From Gottfriedia acidiceleris (GTDB lineage: Bacteria > Bacillota > Bacilli > Bacillales > Bacillaceae_G): a DNA stretch of 64,000 nucleotides. Location: the NCBI RefSeq assembly GCF_002128425.1, contig NZ_NESS01000005.1, positions 186,001-250,000 on the forward strand, given 5' to 3'. The position numbers were made by a program, and so were the translations under genes. The notes under the pieces are model-generated. The model searched no databases. It saw only the letters and a list, made by a program, of their open reading frames with translations, and had not been told where the DNA came from. Below are positions 39,182-51,925 of the stretch, piece by piece; position 1 is the first letter of the stretch, and each line of letters starts with the position of its first letter.

Positions 39182-40066
39182 TTAGTTACCTTTAACTTGA
39201 TTCATTACTTCTTCAGCAAAGTTATCTTCACGTTTTTCTAGGCCTTCTCCAACTTCATAACGAACGAAAGATTTAACAGTTCCGTTAGCAGCTTTTACGA
39301 ATTGACCTACTTTAACGTCTGGGTTTTTAACGAAAGATTGATCTAATAAGCAGATTTCTTCGAAGTATTTACCAATACGTCCTTCTACCATTTTCGCAAC
39401 GATGTTTTCAGGTTTACCTTCGTTTAATGCTTGTTGAGTTAAAATTCCACGCTCATGCTCAACTTCTTCTTGAGAAACAGCATCACGAGAGATATATTTA
39501 GGGTTGATTGCAGCGATGTGCATAGATACATCTTTAGCAACGTCTTCTTTCGTTGTTCCTTCTACAACTGAAAGAACACCGATACGACCGCCACTGTGTA
39601 AGTAAGCACCAAATGCGTCAGCATCTGTTTTAGAAACTAATTCAAAACGACGTAATGAGATTTTTTCTCCGATTTTAGCAATTGCATGGTTGATGAATGT
39701 TTCAACAGTTTCACCAGTTTCCATTGTTTGAGCTAAAGCTTCTTCAACAGTTGCAGGTTTGTTAGCAACGATATGTTTTGCAAGAGCAGATCCTAATTCT
39801 TTGAAACCTTCGTTTTTCGCAACGAAATCAGTTTCAGAGTTTACTTCGATTAGTACTGCATCGTTTCCAGCTACTTCAACGAAAGTTAAACCTTCTGCAG
39901 CGATACGGTCACCTTTTTTAGCAGCTTTTGCGATACCTTTTTCACGAAGGTAGTCGATTGCTTTGTCCATGTTACCTTCAGTTTCAGTTAATGCTTTTTT
40001 GCAGTCCATCATACCTGCGCCAGTTTTTTCACGTAATTCTTTTACCATTTGTGCAGTAATTGCCAT
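39182..40066 (-). CDS. tsf: Elongation factor Ts
   Basis: Nucleotide exchange factor for EF-Tu. 294 residues. N-terminal UBA-like domain ([21 protein letters not shown]), then [11 protein letters not shown]-type core (here [13 protein letters not shown]), and the coiled segment. Located between rpsB and pyrH, the usual bacterial order. Confidence 0.97.
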   Translation of the reverse strand: MAITAQMVKELREKTGAGMMDCKKALTETEGNMDKAIDYLREKGIAKAAKKGDRIAAEGLTFVEVAGNDAVLIEVNSETDFVAKNEGFKELGSALAKHIVANKPATVEEALAQTMETGETVETFINHAIAKIGEKISLRRFELVSKTDADAFGAYLHSGGRIGVLSVVEGTTKEDVAKDVSMHIAAINPKYISRDAVSQEEVEHERGILTQQALNEGKPENIVAKMVEGRIGKYFEEICLLDQSFVKNPDVKVGQFVKAANGTVKSFVRYEVGEGLEKREDNFAEEVMNQVKGN

Positions 40067-40148
40067 ATTATTTCATCTCCTATATGTAAGCTTATTTTAT
40101 TCAATCGTTTTATAAGGTAAACAATTTTCGATTATTTAAACCTTAAAA

Positions 40149-40184
40149 AAAGGTGATAAAAGGCTAAAACCTCTTATCACCTTT
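40149..40184 (-). terminator. Terminator between rpsB and tsf
   Basis: Stem AAAGGTGATAA / TTATCACCTTT (11 bp) followed by a T run on the minus strand. It may lower tsf expression relative to rpsB. Confidence 0.8.
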
Positions 40185-40194
40185 CAAATTCTCA

Positions 40195-41008
<814 letters not shown>

Positions 41009-41037
41009 ACTATAGCATATACAACATTAATTATCAA
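41009..41037 (-). promoter_or_regulatory. Sigma-A promoter of rpsB
   Basis: TTGATA (41,032-41,037), 17-bp spacer, TATAGT (41,009-41,014) with an upstream TG extension (TGC-TATAGT), on the minus strand. Near-consensus and expected to be strong. Confidence 0.75.
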
Positions 41038-41465
41038 GAGAAAACGAGAAATTATTGTCGAAGTTTCAACAAAGTTTGTATTTCCTTTTCTCTTTACAAA
41101 TCCTTCTTCCATTTTCATCCATAAGTAGTCTATTATCAAATCATCGAACAGCTATTATTCGAACATAAGATATTCTTCCTAACTAAATAATTAACAAATG
41201 ACTGCTATTAATTAGTGATTCAGAATTGAGATTCAGCTGACCCAACAACTGAATCTTTATCAGTATTGGGAATTTTTGTTAATTTATTCAACTAAATAGT
41301 CTTCTTCTTTATATTTTATAAAATTTAAAATTAAAAAATCGATTGCCACCTACTTATTAGTTCGTACTGTAAAAAAATGAAATTGTCAATAAAGAAAGTA
41401 ATATGAGGTAATAAAATTAAAAATATCTATATAATTAAACGTAAAAATGCAAAGTATTCTATGTA
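41038..41465. other. Gap between sigD and rpsB
   Basis: About 430 bp with no credible gene. In B. subtilis swrB lies here; no SwrB-like frame is found. A hairpin AGATTCAG / CTGAATCT (41,229-41,256) may end the sigD transcript. Confidence 0.55.
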
Positions 41466-42233
41466 TTAGTTTTTACTTAAAAGGTGCTTTAATTTAAAAA
41501 TTGCTTTAGTGTGGATCTGAGAAACCCTTGAAGTCGATAAATTTATAATTGTTCCAATTTCAGTTAATGTTAATCCTTCATGATAGTATAAACTTATTAC
41601 TAGCTGTTCTTTCTCATTTAATTCAGTAACAATCGTCCTAGCAAGCAGCCTTATTTGTTCATCTTTCAGTAGCATTTCTTCTGGTGTTAATGTTTCGTGA
41701 TCTTTAATTGTATGAATAAAATTAACTTGTCCATCACAATCATCTTTGATTTGCTCATCTACAGACAACATATTGGAGAAAAATACATCATTCATTACAT
41801 TAACTACTTCTATCGAAGAATAACCAGTATACTGTGCTATTTCTTCTGGAGTAGCTTTTCGCCCGAGAGCGGGTTCTAACTTTTCAATCGCACAATCGAT
41901 TTTTTTTGCTTTATCTCTAATTGATCTAGGTAACCAGTCTTCTTTTCGAAGACCATCCAATATATTACCACTTATTCTAATTGAAGCATATGTTTCAAAC
42001 TTTAAATCCCTATTCGGATCGAATTTCTCTAATGCGTTATATAAACCCATCATTGCTAAACTTTGTAAATCATCTCTACAGACATTTGAAGGTAATCTTT
42101 GAGCTATACGATTTACATGGAAATGAACTAATGGCATATAAATCCGCATTAACGCATCTCCAGCTTGAAGATCATGATCTTCAATCCACTTTTTCCAATA
42201 ATCTTGTGAAACATTTTTTTGAACTTGAAACAC
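41466..42233 (-). CDS. sigD: Alternative sigma factor SigD (FliA family)
   Basis: Sigma-28-type factor for flagellar, chemotaxis and autolysin genes. About 255 residues. Region 2: DDLQSLAMMGLYNALEKFDP, FETYASIRISGNILDGLRKEDWLPRS; region 3 follows; region 4 helix-turn-helix: GLTLTEIGTIINLSTSRVSQ. It has no frameshift, and all regions are present. The frame opens with GTG at 42,242, but GAGGTG overlaps that codon and better serves the GTG at 42,231-42,233. In B. subtilis sigD is the penultimate gene of the 27-kb fla/che operon; here it stands alone between codY and rpsB. The sequence is more divergent than its neighbours. Confidence 0.88.
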   Translation of the reverse strand: MFQVQKNVSQDYWKKWIEDHDLQAGDALMRIYMPLVHFHVNRIAQRLPSNVCRDDLQSLAMMGLYNALEKFDPNRDLKFETYASIRISGNILDGLRKEDWLPRSIRDKAKKIDCAIEKLEPALGRKATPEEIAQYTGYSSIEVVNVMNDVFFSNMLSVDEQIKDDCDGQVNFIHTIKDHETLTPEEMLLKDEQIRLLARTIVTELNEKEQLVISLYYHEGLTLTEIGTIINLSTSRVSQIHTKAIFKLKHLLSKN

Positions 42234-43329
42234 GTCTTTCACCTCGAGCGAATTACCTTATTATGTTTAATACTTGATTAACAAATTTATAAATAGTGAG
42301 TTTTCGGTGAAAATTTATTTGTATGGTCATCATTTTATAAAAGGAATTAACACATACAAAAATTTATTCCTAGGAAGTTATCAATTAAATAAGTAATATC
42401 ATGTTGATTTTCACTATCTCCCACATGAATCGGGATTCTTCTTTTATTACTATTTAGCCTTTCAAATACTACGAATCTATTAATTTTATTCAACATATAG
42501 TTATGATTCATTCAAAATTGCATGGAAGTACCATGTATATGTTCAGTAGTGCATTTAAATGTAGTATGATAAACAAAAACTAAATTGATCACTTTTCTAT
42601 TCCTTTTAAAAATTATATTATTAAAATCCTTTAATTTATTCTCTCATTTTTTAAAATAATGTGAAACTTTATTTAGCACAACTAATATTTCTTTAAAAGA
42701 ATAAAACTTTTCTTTTTTTAAGATAATTGTTCTTATATTCCAATATTCTATTTTTAATATAATAGATTATTCTTTTGGGGTAATCTGATTTTAACTCTTA
42801 TTAAAGAGATAATTTAAACAATACAAATTTTTTAATTTATACGATTAAAAAAGAACCGTCCTTTGAATAATTGTTGTTTAGTAAATTAACTATTTACGAC
42901 TAAAAACCGAGGTAGATATAGAAATAGGGTAAAGGTAAAAGAAAGTTGGGTATAAAAAGACAGTAAATAACTAATTAGAATAGATCTAGACATTTTTATA
43001 CTTTACTTCTTTTTCTTAGTCTTAAGGAGAGTATGAACTAGAGTGGAAATAAATTAACATATACTAATTTAACAACAATATATTTGAAAACAGCCAACAG
43101 TAAAAAATAGAAAATATTATCTAATTCCCCCCGCGAAATTGTATTCGTAAAAAACGAATAATTATTATATTTATATTCAAGTAAACATTTTTAATCATAC
43201 CATAAATTTCCAATTCGTCTATACAGTTCATTTATACAATAAAAAGAAAATAGTCTTTATTTAACTAGTCTTTTTATTCTAATATAAAAATTATTTTTCT
43301 AACTAGTTTAAATTTAATGAAGACAAAAA
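42234..43329. other. Long non-coding gap where the fla/che operon would be expected
   Basis: About 1.1 kb, very AT-rich, with stop codons in all frames and no recognisable flagellar gene remnant. No strong hairpin, promoter or repeat stands out. TTGTTA with TAATAA 15 bp away close to sigD (about 42,258-42,284) is a weak promoter candidate. It looks like a deletion scar or long-decayed DNA. Confidence 0.6.
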
Positions 43330-43362
43330 AACCTTTTCCTAATTATTCATTAAGAAAAGGTT
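43330..43362 (-). terminator. Terminator after codY
   Basis: Stem AACCTTTTC / GAAAAGGTT with a run of seven T on the minus strand, 50 bp beyond the codY stop. codY is thus transcriptionally isolated from sigD. Confidence 0.85.
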
Positions 43363-43412
43363 CAACAATCATTTTAACTATTAATCCTTCTTCAAGAAGA
43401 AATTTTTAATAA

Positions 43413-44192
43413 TTAGTTAGATTTTAATTTCTCTAACTCTAATAAGAATTTATCATTTAGTACTTTAATATAAGTACCTTTCATTCCTAGTGATCTAGAC
43501 TCGATAACGCCAGCACTTTCTAATTTACGTAGTGCATTTACGATAACTGATCTTGTAATTCCTACACGGTCAGCAATTTTACTTGCGACTAATAAACCTT
43601 CATAGCCATTTAATTCTTCAAATATATGTTCAATTGCTTCTAATTCGCTATAAGAAAGAGATGAAATAGCCATTTGTACAACAGCTTTACTTCTTGCTTC
43701 TTCTTCAATTTCTTCTGCTTTTTCACGTAGAATCTCCATACCTACTACTGTAGCGCCATATTCTGCTAAAATTAAATCATCATTTTCAAAATCTTGATTA
43801 ATTCGAGCTAGAACAAGAGTACCTAAGCGCTCTCCACCACCGATAATTGGTACGATAGTTGTTAACCCGCCAGAAAATAAATCTTTATTTTCAACTGGGA
43901 ATGCAGTGTGCTCACTGTTAATATCTATATTTGATGATGTTTCATTAATATTAAATAGGTTTTGTGTATATTCTTCAGGGAATTGGCGATCACTGAACAT
44001 TTTTTGCATGCGCTCATTTTCGATTTTTTGGTGAAGACCGTAACCTAATAATTTCCCTTTACGACTTAAAATAAATACGTTTGATTCAATAACTTCTTCT
44101 AATGTATCTGCCATTTCTTTAAAGTTTACTGGCTTACCTGCAGATTGTTGTAATAACTTATTAATCTTTCTTGTTTTTTCTAATAATTGCAT
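43413..44192 (-). CDS. codY: Global transcriptional regulator CodY
   Basis: Represses stationary-phase, amino-acid and sporulation-related genes when GTP and branched-chain amino acids are abundant. 259 residues, the family length. N-terminal GAF domain (1-~155; [24 protein letters not shown]) and C-terminal winged helix with [18 protein letters not shown]. It is the last gene of xerC-hslV-hslU-codY, as in B. subtilis. Confidence 0.97.
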   Translation of the reverse strand: MQLLEKTRKINKLLQQSAGKPVNFKEMADTLEEVIESNVFILSRKGKLLGYGLHQKIENERMQKMFSDRQFPEEYTQNLFNINETSSNIDINSEHTAFPVENKDLFSGGLTTIVPIIGGGERLGTLVLARINQDFENDDLILAEYGATVVGMEILREKAEEIEEEARSKAVVQMAISSLSYSELEAIEHIFEELNGYEGLLVASKIADRVGITRSVIVNALRKLESAGVIESRSLGMKGTYIKVLNDKFLLELEKLKSN

Positions 44193-44281
44193 CTTTCTAA
44201 ATGCCTCCTATTTAATTGTACGTTTCCTTTGAACTTCTTCTGCAATCTCATGGCTGAAATTAAAAGTGTTCTTTAGCTAAA

Positions 44282-45673
44282 TCATAAAATGAATTGACTT
44301 ATGTCTTTATCTTTTGCAATATTTGCGAGCTTTTCATTTACATATTGTGGTGTAATCTTAATTGTTCCCATTTGAATTTCAGAAGCTTCAAACGATAGAT
44401 CTTCAAGAAGCTTTTCCATAATAGTATGCAATCTTCTTGCGCCTATATTGTCTGTAGTCTGATTAACTTCAAATGCTATTTCTGCTATTCTACGTATAGC
44501 ATCGTCAGAAAATTCGATTTGTATACCTTCTGTAGACAATAAAGCTTTATATTGTTTAATAATTGAAAAATCAGGCTCAACTAAAATACGAACAAAATCT
44601 TCAACAGATAATTTCCCTAATTCTACACGAATTGGAAAGCGACCTTGTAGTTCAGGGATTAAATCTGACGGTTTGGAAATATGAAATGCACCAGCTGCAA
44701 TAAATAGAATATGATCCGTTTTTACTGGGCCATATTTGGTTACAACAGTACTTCCTTCAACGATTGGTAAGATATCTCTTTGTACGCCCTCTCTCGAAAC
44801 ATCTTGAGTAGAGTTTTGCTTACTTGCAATCTTATCAATTTCATCAATGAAAATAATGCCTAATTGTTCAGCTCTATAAACTGCTTCTTGTGTTACTTCA
44901 TCCATATCGATTAATTTCTGAGCTTCTTCATTCGTTAAAATCTTACGAGCTTCTTTAACAGGAAGCTTTCTTTTTTTGGTTTTCTTTGGAAATAGACTAC
45001 CTAATGACTCTTGGAAGTTCATTCCCATTTGTTCCATTCCAGTTCCTTGCATAAAATCTAACATCGGAGCTTGCTGTTGCTCTACTTCAATTGACACAAG
45101 ATCTTCTTCTAGTTTTCCAGATAATAGTTGAAATTCTATATTTCTTCTTTTAGATGTTAATTCTGTATCATTCTCTTCTTGCTCAGCATTCGAGTTTTGC
45201 GAATCTTGATTAAAAAGCATCTCAAGTGGGTTTTTAAATGAAGCTTGTTTTTTCGTACTTGGTACCAGAAGTTTTACTAATCTTTGATTAGCATTTTTTT
45301 CAGCTTGATCTTTCACCTTATTCATACGCTCTTCTTTTACAATTCGAATAGAAGTTTGGACTAAATCGCGAACCATTGATTCTACATCTCTACCAACATA
45401 TCCAACTTCTGTAAATTTAGTAGCTTCAACTTTAATAAATGGAGCACCAACTAGTTTTGCCATCCTTCTAGCAATTTCAGTTTTACCAACACCTGTTGGT
45501 CCAATCATTAAAATATTTTTTGGTGAAATTTCTTCACGGAATGACTCTTCAAGTAAACTTCTACGATATCGATTTCTGAGTGCAATTGCTACTGCTTTTT
45601 TCGCTTGTTGCTGTCCAACAATATATTGATCAAGTTTTTCAACAATTTGACGAGGCGTGAAAGAAGTACTCAT
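44282..45673 (-). CDS. hslU: HslU/ClpY, ATPase subunit of the HslVU protease
   Basis: AAA+ unfoldase that feeds HslV. 463 residues from ATG at 45,671-45,673 ([16 protein letters not shown]); the frame opens at 45,730, but TAGGAGAG immediately precedes the inner ATG. Walker [15 protein letters not shown], pore loop GYVGRD, Walker [12 protein letters not shown], sensor and C-terminal SQFIL tail that docks into HslV. It follows hslV by 11 bp. Confidence 0.96.
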   Translation of the reverse strand: MSTSFTPRQIVEKLDQYIVGQQQAKKAVAIALRNRYRRSLLEESFREEISPKNILMIGPTGVGKTEIARRMAKLVGAPFIKVEATKFTEVGYVGRDVESMVRDLVQTSIRIVKEERMNKVKDQAEKNANQRLVKLLVPSTKKQASFKNPLEMLFNQDSQNSNAEQEENDTELTSKRRNIEFQLLSGKLEEDLVSIEVEQQQAPMLDFMQGTGMEQMGMNFQESLGSLFPKKTKKRKLPVKEARKILTNEEAQKLIDMDEVTQEAVYRAEQLGIIFIDEIDKIASKQNSTQDVSREGVQRDILPIVEGSTVVTKYGPVKTDHILFIAAGAFHISKPSDLIPELQGRFPIRVELGKLSVEDFVRILVEPDFSIIKQYKALLSTEGIQIEFSDDAIRRIAEIAFEVNQTTDNIGARRLHTIMEKLLEDLSFEASEIQMGTIKITPQYVNEKLANIAKDKDISQFIL

Positions 45674-45684
45674 AATACACTCTC

Positions 45685-46230
45685 CTATTCTAATTCTTCT
45701 AAAATTATATTTCCGTTCGTATACACACAAATATCACTTGCAGTTTTTAAACTAGCATATGCGATTTGTTTTGCTGAAAGATTTTCCCCTGCGTTTTCCT
45801 TTAGTGCACGGCCTGCTGCAAGAGCGTAATTCCCCCCAGAACCGATTGCAAGAATTCCATCGTCAGGTTCGATTACTTCACCAGTACCAGAAATTAATAA
45901 TAATGAATTATGATCCATTACGATTAGTAATGCTTCAAGTTTATGTAATACTCGATCTGTTCTCCATTTTTTTGCTAATTCAACAGCAGCTCTTTGAATA
46001 TTACCATTATATTCAACTAACTTGCCCTCAAAAAGTTCGAATAAAGTAAATGCATCTGCAACAGATCCTGCAAAACCAGCTAAAACCTTTCCATTAAAAA
46101 GCTTTCTAACTTTTCTTGCAGTATGCTTCATTACTACTGCATTTCCAAATGTTACTTGGCCATCACCAGCCATGGCACTTTTTCCATTGTGTCTGATTGC
46201 GAAAATCGTTGTAGCATGAAAATTGGACAT
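45685..46230 (-). CDS. hslV: HslV/ClpQ, peptidase subunit of the HslVU protease
   Basis: 181 residues. Bacillus ClpQ uses an N-terminal serine in place of the usual threonine, and this protein opens [16 protein letters not shown], with Ser2 and no residue to cleave except Met, so it follows the Bacillus ClpQ type. Signatures [22 protein letters not shown] and [16 protein letters not shown]. Operon with xerC and hslU. Confidence 0.95.
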   Translation of the reverse strand: MSNFHATTIFAIRHNGKSAMAGDGQVTFGNAVVMKHTARKVRKLFNGKVLAGFAGSVADAFTLFELFEGKLVEYNGNIQRAAVELAKKWRTDRVLHKLEALLIVMDHNSLLLISGTGEVIEPDDGILAIGSGGNYALAAGRALKENAGENLSAKQIAYASLKTASDICVYTNGNIILEELE

Positions 46231-46278
46231 TTGAATCCTCCTTAGAAATGTCGATTAATTTCTAAAATTGAGCTCTTT

Positions 46279-47178
46279 TTATGCTCTAGGATGATGTAAA
46301 TTGTATACTTTTTGTAATCTTTCCTTCGTTACATGTGTATAGATTTGAGTAGATGATAAATTCTCATGTCCAAGTAATTCTTGAACACTTCGAATATCAG
46401 CACCGTTATCAAGCATATGCGTAGCAAAGGTGTGCCTTAACATATGTGGATAGATTTTATTAGTCAACGAAGTATCTTTGATCATTTTTTCTAATATACC
46501 ACGGACACCTCTTGCCGTAAGTTTTGTACCACGGTGATTCAAAAAAAGATCGTCATTCATTTGCTTGTTAGCTACTATCAGTCTATTTCGGCCATCTTCT
46601 ATATATGTATGAAGAGCTTTTTCTGCATAACTGCCAAAGGGAATATACCGCTGTTTATTCCCTTTGCCTGTTACTAAAATAGTCCCAATTTGAAAATCTA
46701 TGTCTTTTAATTTCAAATTACAGCATTCGCTTACTCGGATTCCGGTAGCATATAGCAATTCTAATAGAGCTTGATTTCTTTGTCCAAGTTCCGTATCTAG
46801 ATCGCTAATCTTAAATAGTTTTTCAAGTTCTTCCTTGTATAAAAATCTTGGTATCATAGTTTCTTTTTTAGGAAGTGACGCTAATACAAAAGGATTCTCT
46901 TTTGCTTCATTTTCTCTCATAAGAAAACGATAGAAACTTCTTAAACAAGAAATATGCTTTGAGACTGTACGTCTTGATAGCTGTTTGTCATGCAAAGTTG
47001 TTAAATAGAGACGAACATCAGAATAAGTAACTGAAGAAAATGAAATAATGGATTGTTGCTCCATAAAAACTAGAAATTGTTCAACAATTTTTTTATAACT
47101 ATTTAATGTGTATTGTGAAGAGTTTTTCTCTAATTGTAAATACTGAATGAATAATTGACACAATATTTTAATATTCAA
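46279..47178 (-). CDS. xerC: Tyrosine recombinase XerC (CodV)
   Basis: Chromosome dimer resolution at dif with RipX/XerD. 299 residues. Core-binding domain (1-~100) and catalytic domain with R148 in ATGIRVSECC, R248 in HMLRHTFATH, H271 in LLGHENLSS and nucleophile Y280 in TQIYTHVT. First gene of the cod operon, 64 bp downstream of trmFO. Housekeeping, not part of any mobile element. Confidence 0.94.
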   Translation of the reverse strand: MNIKILCQLFIQYLQLEKNSSQYTLNSYKKIVEQFLVFMEQQSIISFSSVTYSDVRLYLTTLHDKQLSRRTVSKHISCLRSFYRFLMRENEAKENPFVLASLPKKETMIPRFLYKEELEKLFKISDLDTELGQRNQALLELLYATGIRVSECCNLKLKDIDFQIGTILVTGKGNKQRYIPFGSYAEKALHTYIEDGRNRLIVANKQMNDDLFLNHRGTKLTARGVRGILEKMIKDTSLTNKIYPHMLRHTFATHMLDNGADIRSVQELLGHENLSSTQIYTHVTKERLQKVYNLHHPRA

Positions 47179-47242
47179 GGTAATTTCTCCTCACAAGCCA
47201 CTACATACTAACATATTAAGTAGCTATTTGCAATTTATTTTC

Positions 47243-48547
47243 TTAACATTCTACAAAATTCATAATTGATTCTAATGCACGGTTTGCGTAAGCTTCATAT
47301 CGTTCTTGTTTTCTTTTAATTTTCACATCAAGTCTAGGGAAAAGACCGAAGTTCGCATTCATAGGTTGGAAGTGTTTTTCACTTGTTGTCGTTATATAAT
47401 TAGCCATACTTCCAATTGCAGTTTCTGCTGGGAATACGACTAAATCTTTCTCCATTACGAATCTAGCTGCATTTATTCCTGCTACTAAACCAGATGCTGC
47501 AGATTCTACATAACCTTCGACTCCAGTCATTTGACCTGCAAAGAATAAATCCTTGCGACCTTTAAAACGATATGTTGCCTCTAATAGTTTCGGTGAATTT
47601 ATAAACGTATTACGATGCATTACACCATAACGTACAATTTCAGCATTCTCTAAACCTGGTATTAATTGTAGTACTTCTTTTTGAGGTCCCCATTTTAAAT
47701 GCGTTTGGAATCCTACTATATTATATAAAGTTCCAGCACTATCATCTTGACGTAGTTGTACAACTGCATGTGGCGTCTTACCAGTCTTTGGATCCTCTAA
47801 GCCTACTGGTTTCATTGGCCCAAATAATAACGTTTGTTTTCCACGTTTAGCCATAACTTCTACTGGCATACATCCCTCAAAGAAAATCTCTTTTTCAAAT
47901 TCTTTTAAAGGAACTGTTTCTGCTGTAGTTAATGCTTCATAAAAACGATCAAATTCTTCTTCTGTCATCGGGCAATTTAAGTAAGCTGCTTCACCTTTAT
48001 CATATCTAGATTTTAAATATACTTTATTTAAATCAATACTTTCTTTTTCTACTATAGGAGCCGCTGCATCATAAAAATAGAAATAATCTTCACCCGTTAA
48101 TTCTTTTAATTGCTGTGAAAGCTCAGGTGATGTTAAAGGTCCTGTTGCGATTACTGTTGGTCCTTCAGGAATTTTAGTCATTTCTTCGTTATGCACAGTT
48201 ACATTTGGATGATTTTTCACATACTCAGTTACACGGCTTGCAAACTCATGTCGGTCTACAGCTAATGCCCCACCTGCAGGTACAGCACACTCATCAGCAG
48301 AACGAATAATAACTGAATCTAATCTTCTCATTTCCTCTTTTAATACACCTACAGCGTTTGTTAATGTGTTCGCTCTTAGTGAATTACTACAAACTAACTC
48401 GGCAAACTTGTCAGTATGATGAGCTGGTGTTTGTCTAACTGGTCTCATTTCGTATAAATGTACTTTAATTCCTCTTTTTGCAATTTGGTAAGCGGCCTCG
48501 CTTCCTGCTAAACCTGCTCCGATTACATTAATAAATTGTTCTTTCAT
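47243..48547 (-). CDS. trmFO: Folate-dependent tRNA (m5U54) methyltransferase TrmFO
   Basis: Flavoprotein (formerly Gid) that methylates U54 of tRNA with methylenetetrahydrofolate. 434 residues. FAD-binding start [40 protein letters not shown] and [20 protein letters not shown] are family signatures. It lies downstream of topA. Confidence 0.96.
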   Translation of the reverse strand: MKEQFINVIGAGLAGSEAAYQIAKRGIKVHLYEMRPVRQTPAHHTDKFAELVCSNSLRANTLTNAVGVLKEEMRRLDSVIIRSADECAVPAGGALAVDRHEFASRVTEYVKNHPNVTVHNEEMTKIPEGPTVIATGPLTSPELSQQLKELTGEDYFYFYDAAAPIVEKESIDLNKVYLKSRYDKGEAAYLNCPMTEEEFDRFYEALTTAETVPLKEFEKEIFFEGCMPVEVMAKRGKQTLLFGPMKPVGLEDPKTGKTPHAVVQLRQDDSAGTLYNIVGFQTHLKWGPQKEVLQLIPGLENAEIVRYGVMHRNTFINSPKLLEATYRFKGRKDLFFAGQMTGVEGYVESAASGLVAGINAARFVMEKDLVVFPAETAIGSMANYITTTSEKHFQPMNANFGLFPRLDVKIKRKQERYEAYANRALESIMNFVEC

Positions 48548-48648
48548 TGATAACTCCTTCTACGCTGATTCAATCTACATTACGTAATAATATTTTATAA
48601 TTTTTTTCTTAAAGATTTCTTAATCAAAAGTTGATATGAAAAGTAAAA

Positions 48649-48669
48649 GTGAGCAAATTAATTGCTCAC
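48649..48669 (-). terminator. Terminator at the topA 3' end
   Basis: Stem GTGAGCAA / TTGCTCAC with a 5-nt loop, overlapping the topA stop codon region. Confidence 0.65.
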
Positions 48670-50741
48670 ACTTGTTGATCCTCTTTGTAGTCACATGATA
48701 CACATTGAACTTGAATACCTTTTTTCATTTTCTTTTCAACTAATAAGCTATCACATTTCGGACATGGTCTTGCGATTGGCTTATCCCATGATAAGAATTC
48801 ACATTCAGGATAATTCGTGCATCCATAGAATATTCGATTCTTTTTCGATTTACGTTCAATAATATTACCATCTTTACATGTAGGACATTTAACCCCAATA
48901 TCTTTTACGATTGCTTTTGTATTTCTGCATTCTGGAAAGTTTGAGCATGCCATAAACTTTCCGTATCTACCCATTTTAAAAACCATTGGGTTTCCACATA
49001 CTTCACAGTCTTCACCAGCAGGTTCATCTCTGATTTCAACTTTTTGCATTTCTTTCTCAGCTATTTCTAAGTGCTTCTCAAAACCTCTATAAAATTGATC
49101 AATGATTTGAATCCAGTTCACATTGCCGTCTTCAATTTTATCAAGGTCACCTTCCATTTGAACCGTAAACTCAATATTAATTACTTCTGGGAAAAACTCA
49201 ACTACTAAATCAAATACTATTTGACCTAGTTCAGTAGGTACAAATCGTTTATTATCTAATGAAACATATCCACGTTTTTGAATCGTTTCTAACGTTGGTA
49301 CATATGTTGATGGTCGACCAATTCCTAACTCTTCAAGAGTTTTTACTAATCTTGCTTCCGTGTAACGTGGTGGAGGTTGTGTAAAATGTTGTTCAGGTAA
49401 TATATCTTCTAATTTAACCTTTTCACCTTCAGCTAACGGTGGTAGAATGCGATCCTTTTCTTCTGTGCCATCATCATTACTTTCTATATATACCTTCATA
49501 AAGCCTGGGAATTTAACTACTGAGCCATTTGCTCTAAATATTACATCATTATTAATTAAGTCAACTTTAACGGTATCTAGTACTGCAGATGCCATCTGAC
49601 TAGCAACAAATCGTTCCCATATTAATTTATAAAGTCGATATTGATCACGGCTTACATGTGCTTTGATTGTATCAGGCGAACGTAAAGTGGACGTCGGTCT
49701 AATTGCTTCGTGTGCATCCTGTACTTTTTCTGATTTTTTTTCATTTTTTTTAGTTGTAGCAACAAAATCAGCACCATATGTATCAATTATATAAGATTTT
49801 GCTTCCTCAGCGGCAACATCGGATATTCTAGTCGAGTCAGTTCTCATATATGTGATTAATCCGACTTGTCCTCCACTACCTAGGGAAATTCCTTCATATA
49901 ATTGCTGAGCAATCATCATCGTTTTCTTTGCACGCATATTTAATTTTCTAGCTGCTTCCTGCTGTAGTAAGGAAGTAGTAAAAGCAGTTGCTGGATTACG
50001 TTTACGTTCTTTTCTCGTTACGCTTTGAACTTCAAAGTGTTCACCTTTAATTTGTGATAAAACATTTTTCACATCAGTTTCAGAATTCAATTCTACTTTT
50101 TTACCATTAACTCCGTAAAAAGATGTATCAAATGTTTCTTTCTTTGTTATAGCTTTACTTTTGATTGTCCAATATTCTTCAGGTTGGAAGATTTCAATCT
50201 CTTTTTCTCGTTCGATGATCAATCTTAAAGCGACAGATTGAACTCGACCAGCGCTTAAGCCCTTTTTCACTTTCTTCCATAGTAATGGGCTTATGTTATA
50301 CCCTACTAAACGATCTAGGACACGTCTCGCTTGCTGAGCGTCTACTAAATTCATATTAATTGGTCTAGGCTTTTTAAAAGACTCTTTAATAGCATCTTTT
50401 GTAATTTCATTAAACACTACACGACAATCCGATGATGTATCGATATTTAGTGTATTCGCAATATGCCATGCTATTGCTTCACCTTCGCGATCTGGATCGG
50501 CTGCTAGATAGATTTTTTTTGCTTTTTTTGCAGCAGATCTTAAATCCTTTAAAACTGGACCTTTTCCACGGATTGTTATGTATTTTGGATTGTAATCGTT
50601 TTCTATTTCAATCCCCATCTGGCTTTTAGGTAGATCTCGAACATGTCCCATTGATGCGATTACTTTGAATTTTTTACCTAAATACTTTTCTATTGTTTTA
50701 GCCTTTGAAGGGGACTCCACTATAACTAAATTTTCTGCCAT
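48666..50741 (-). CDS. topA: DNA topoisomerase I
   Basis: Relaxes negative supercoils. 691 residues. TOPRIM domain [16 protein letters not shown] and [14 protein letters not shown]; active-site tyrosine Y298 in [11 protein letters not shown]. Three C-terminal zinc-ribbon motifs are visible (CEVCGNP to CSNFPEC; CPTCKDG to CTNYPEC; CPKCDS to CVSCDY). dprA lies upstream, as in B. subtilis. Confidence 0.97.
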   Translation of the reverse strand: MAENLVIVESPSKAKTIEKYLGKKFKVIASMGHVRDLPKSQMGIEIENDYNPKYITIRGKGPVLKDLRSAAKKAKKIYLAADPDREGEAIAWHIANTLNIDTSSDCRVVFNEITKDAIKESFKKPRPINMNLVDAQQARRVLDRLVGYNISPLLWKKVKKGLSAGRVQSVALRLIIEREKEIEIFQPEEYWTIKSKAITKKETFDTSFYGVNGKKVELNSETDVKNVLSQIKGEHFEVQSVTRKERKRNPATAFTTSLLQQEAARKLNMRAKKTMMIAQQLYEGISLGSGGQVGLITYMRTDSTRISDVAAEEAKSYIIDTYGADFVATTKKNEKKSEKVQDAHEAIRPTSTLRSPDTIKAHVSRDQYRLYKLIWERFVASQMASAVLDTVKVDLINNDVIFRANGSVVKFPGFMKVYIESNDDGTEEKDRILPPLAEGEKVKLEDILPEQHFTQPPPRYTEARLVKTLEELGIGRPSTYVPTLETIQKRGYVSLDNKRFVPTELGQIVFDLVVEFFPEVINIEFTVQMEGDLDKIEDGNVNWIQIIDQFYRGFEKHLEIAEKEMQKVEIRDEPAGEDCEVCGNPMVFKMGRYGKFMACSNFPECRNTKAIVKDIGVKCPTCKDGNIIERKSKKNRIFYGCTNYPECEFLSWDKPIARPCPKCDSLLVEKKMKKGIQVQCVSCDYKEDQQV

Positions 50742-50999
50742 CTTTTAAGCCTCCCGAGAGTTTCCTATTCATTACTCTCTGTATTCCTTATTTCTTTCTT
50801 TTATTCTTATGTATTCTCAAATAGATTCATAATAAGAAGAGTTCAATTTATATTTTTGATTTTCCTTCATACAATTTCAAATTGTATAGTTTATTCTATA
50901 CATTAGTCAAATTTTATTTAGATATAAAATAACACAAGTCGCATTAGTATTGTCAATATTTTGTAATATAAACATATTTTTTTATTTTTTAGTATATTC

Positions 51000-51866
51000 C
51001 TAAAATTCCTCTAAAATATCATTTGTACATGTAATTAATTTCGCTCCATCCTGTATTAATCGATGATTTCCTTTATATTCTTCCATTATAATCGGACCTG
51101 GCACTGCAAATACCTCTCTATTATATTGAATTGCAAAATTTGCAGTAATCATCGTCCCACTATTCTCTTTTGCCTCTAAAACGATTAAACCTTTTGATAA
51201 ACCTGCAATAATTCTATTTCTTCTAGGAAAGTATCTTTTTTCTGGTTTAATATAATATGGATATTCGCTAATAACTAAATGATTTAAAGATATTTCATTA
51301 AATAAGTTACGGTTTTCTTTCGGATATATATAGTCTAACCCACATCCTATAACTGCAATCGTTGTTCCATTATGTACAATAGCAGATTTATGTGCAATGG
51401 AATCGCATCCGGATGCCATTCCACTTACAATAACACAATTTTCCATAATCAGCCCTAATATTATTGAATCACATATAATTTTCGCAAATAAAGATGGTTT
51501 TCTAGCACCAATTATACTCATCATAAATTGTTTATTAAGGATATTTTGATTACCTTTTAAGTATAAAACAAACGGAGGGTCACATATTTCTCTTAACAAT
51601 TCAGGATATAAATCATCATAAATAGTAATAATTTTAATATTTTTTTTATAGTTTTCTTTTAAAATATCAAAAATGGAAGTTGAATGAAGTTGATCATATA
51701 GCTTTTCTGCGGCTTTAGAAGTCATTTGAAAAGTAGTTTTAAATGTAGAAGGTGAATATTGATAGAGGTTTTCTAAATTTGGATCATAGAGAAGAATTTT
51801 CTTGATTGCTTGATAGTTTTCAAATAAAAAATGATGCAAATGTATAAGTCGAATTTTCTTTTTCAT
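51000..51866 (-). CDS. dprA: DNA-processing protein DprA (Smf)
   Basis: Loads RecA on incoming single-stranded DNA during transformation. 288 residues. Rossmann-like core: IGARKPS, CVIVSGMASGCDSIAHKSA, TIAVIGCGLDYIYP, SGTMITANFAIQYNREVFAVPG. The N-terminal SAM-like part is divergent and the C-terminal winged helix of longer homologues is absent, as in B. subtilis. Codon use looks more AT-rich than its neighbours. Confidence 0.92.
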   Translation of the reverse strand: MKKKIRLIHLHHFLFENYQAIKKILLYDPNLENLYQYSPSTFKTTFQMTSKAAEKLYDQLHSTSIFDILKENYKKNIKIITIYDDLYPELLREICDPPFVLYLKGNQNILNKQFMMSIIGARKPSLFAKIICDSIILGLIMENCVIVSGMASGCDSIAHKSAIVHNGTTIAVIGCGLDYIYPKENRNLFNEISLNHLVISEYPYYIKPEKRYFPRRNRIIAGLSKGLIVLEAKENSGTMITANFAIQYNREVFAVPGPIIMEEYKGNHRLIQDGAKLITCTNDILEEF

Positions 51867-51887
51867 GTACTATCCTTTCTTATAAGA

Positions 51888-51913
51888 AAGTAGCCTCCTA
51901 ATGAAGGCTACTT
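51888..51913 (-). terminator. Terminator after sucD
   Basis: Stem AAGTAGCC / GGCTACTT with a T-rich tail on the minus strand, 12 bp beyond the sucD stop. Confidence 0.7.
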
Positions 51914-51925
51914 ATTTAATCATTC

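Noticed and set aside
42300-42500. Short ORF remnant in the sigD-codY gap
   Set aside because: A minus-strand reading frame looked coding at first but contains an early stop (after six codons) and no similarity to flagellar proteins that I can recognise.
46279-47178. Tyrosine recombinase as sign of a second mobile element
   Set aside because: It is housekeeping XerC (CodV) in its conserved operon with hslV-hslU-codY.
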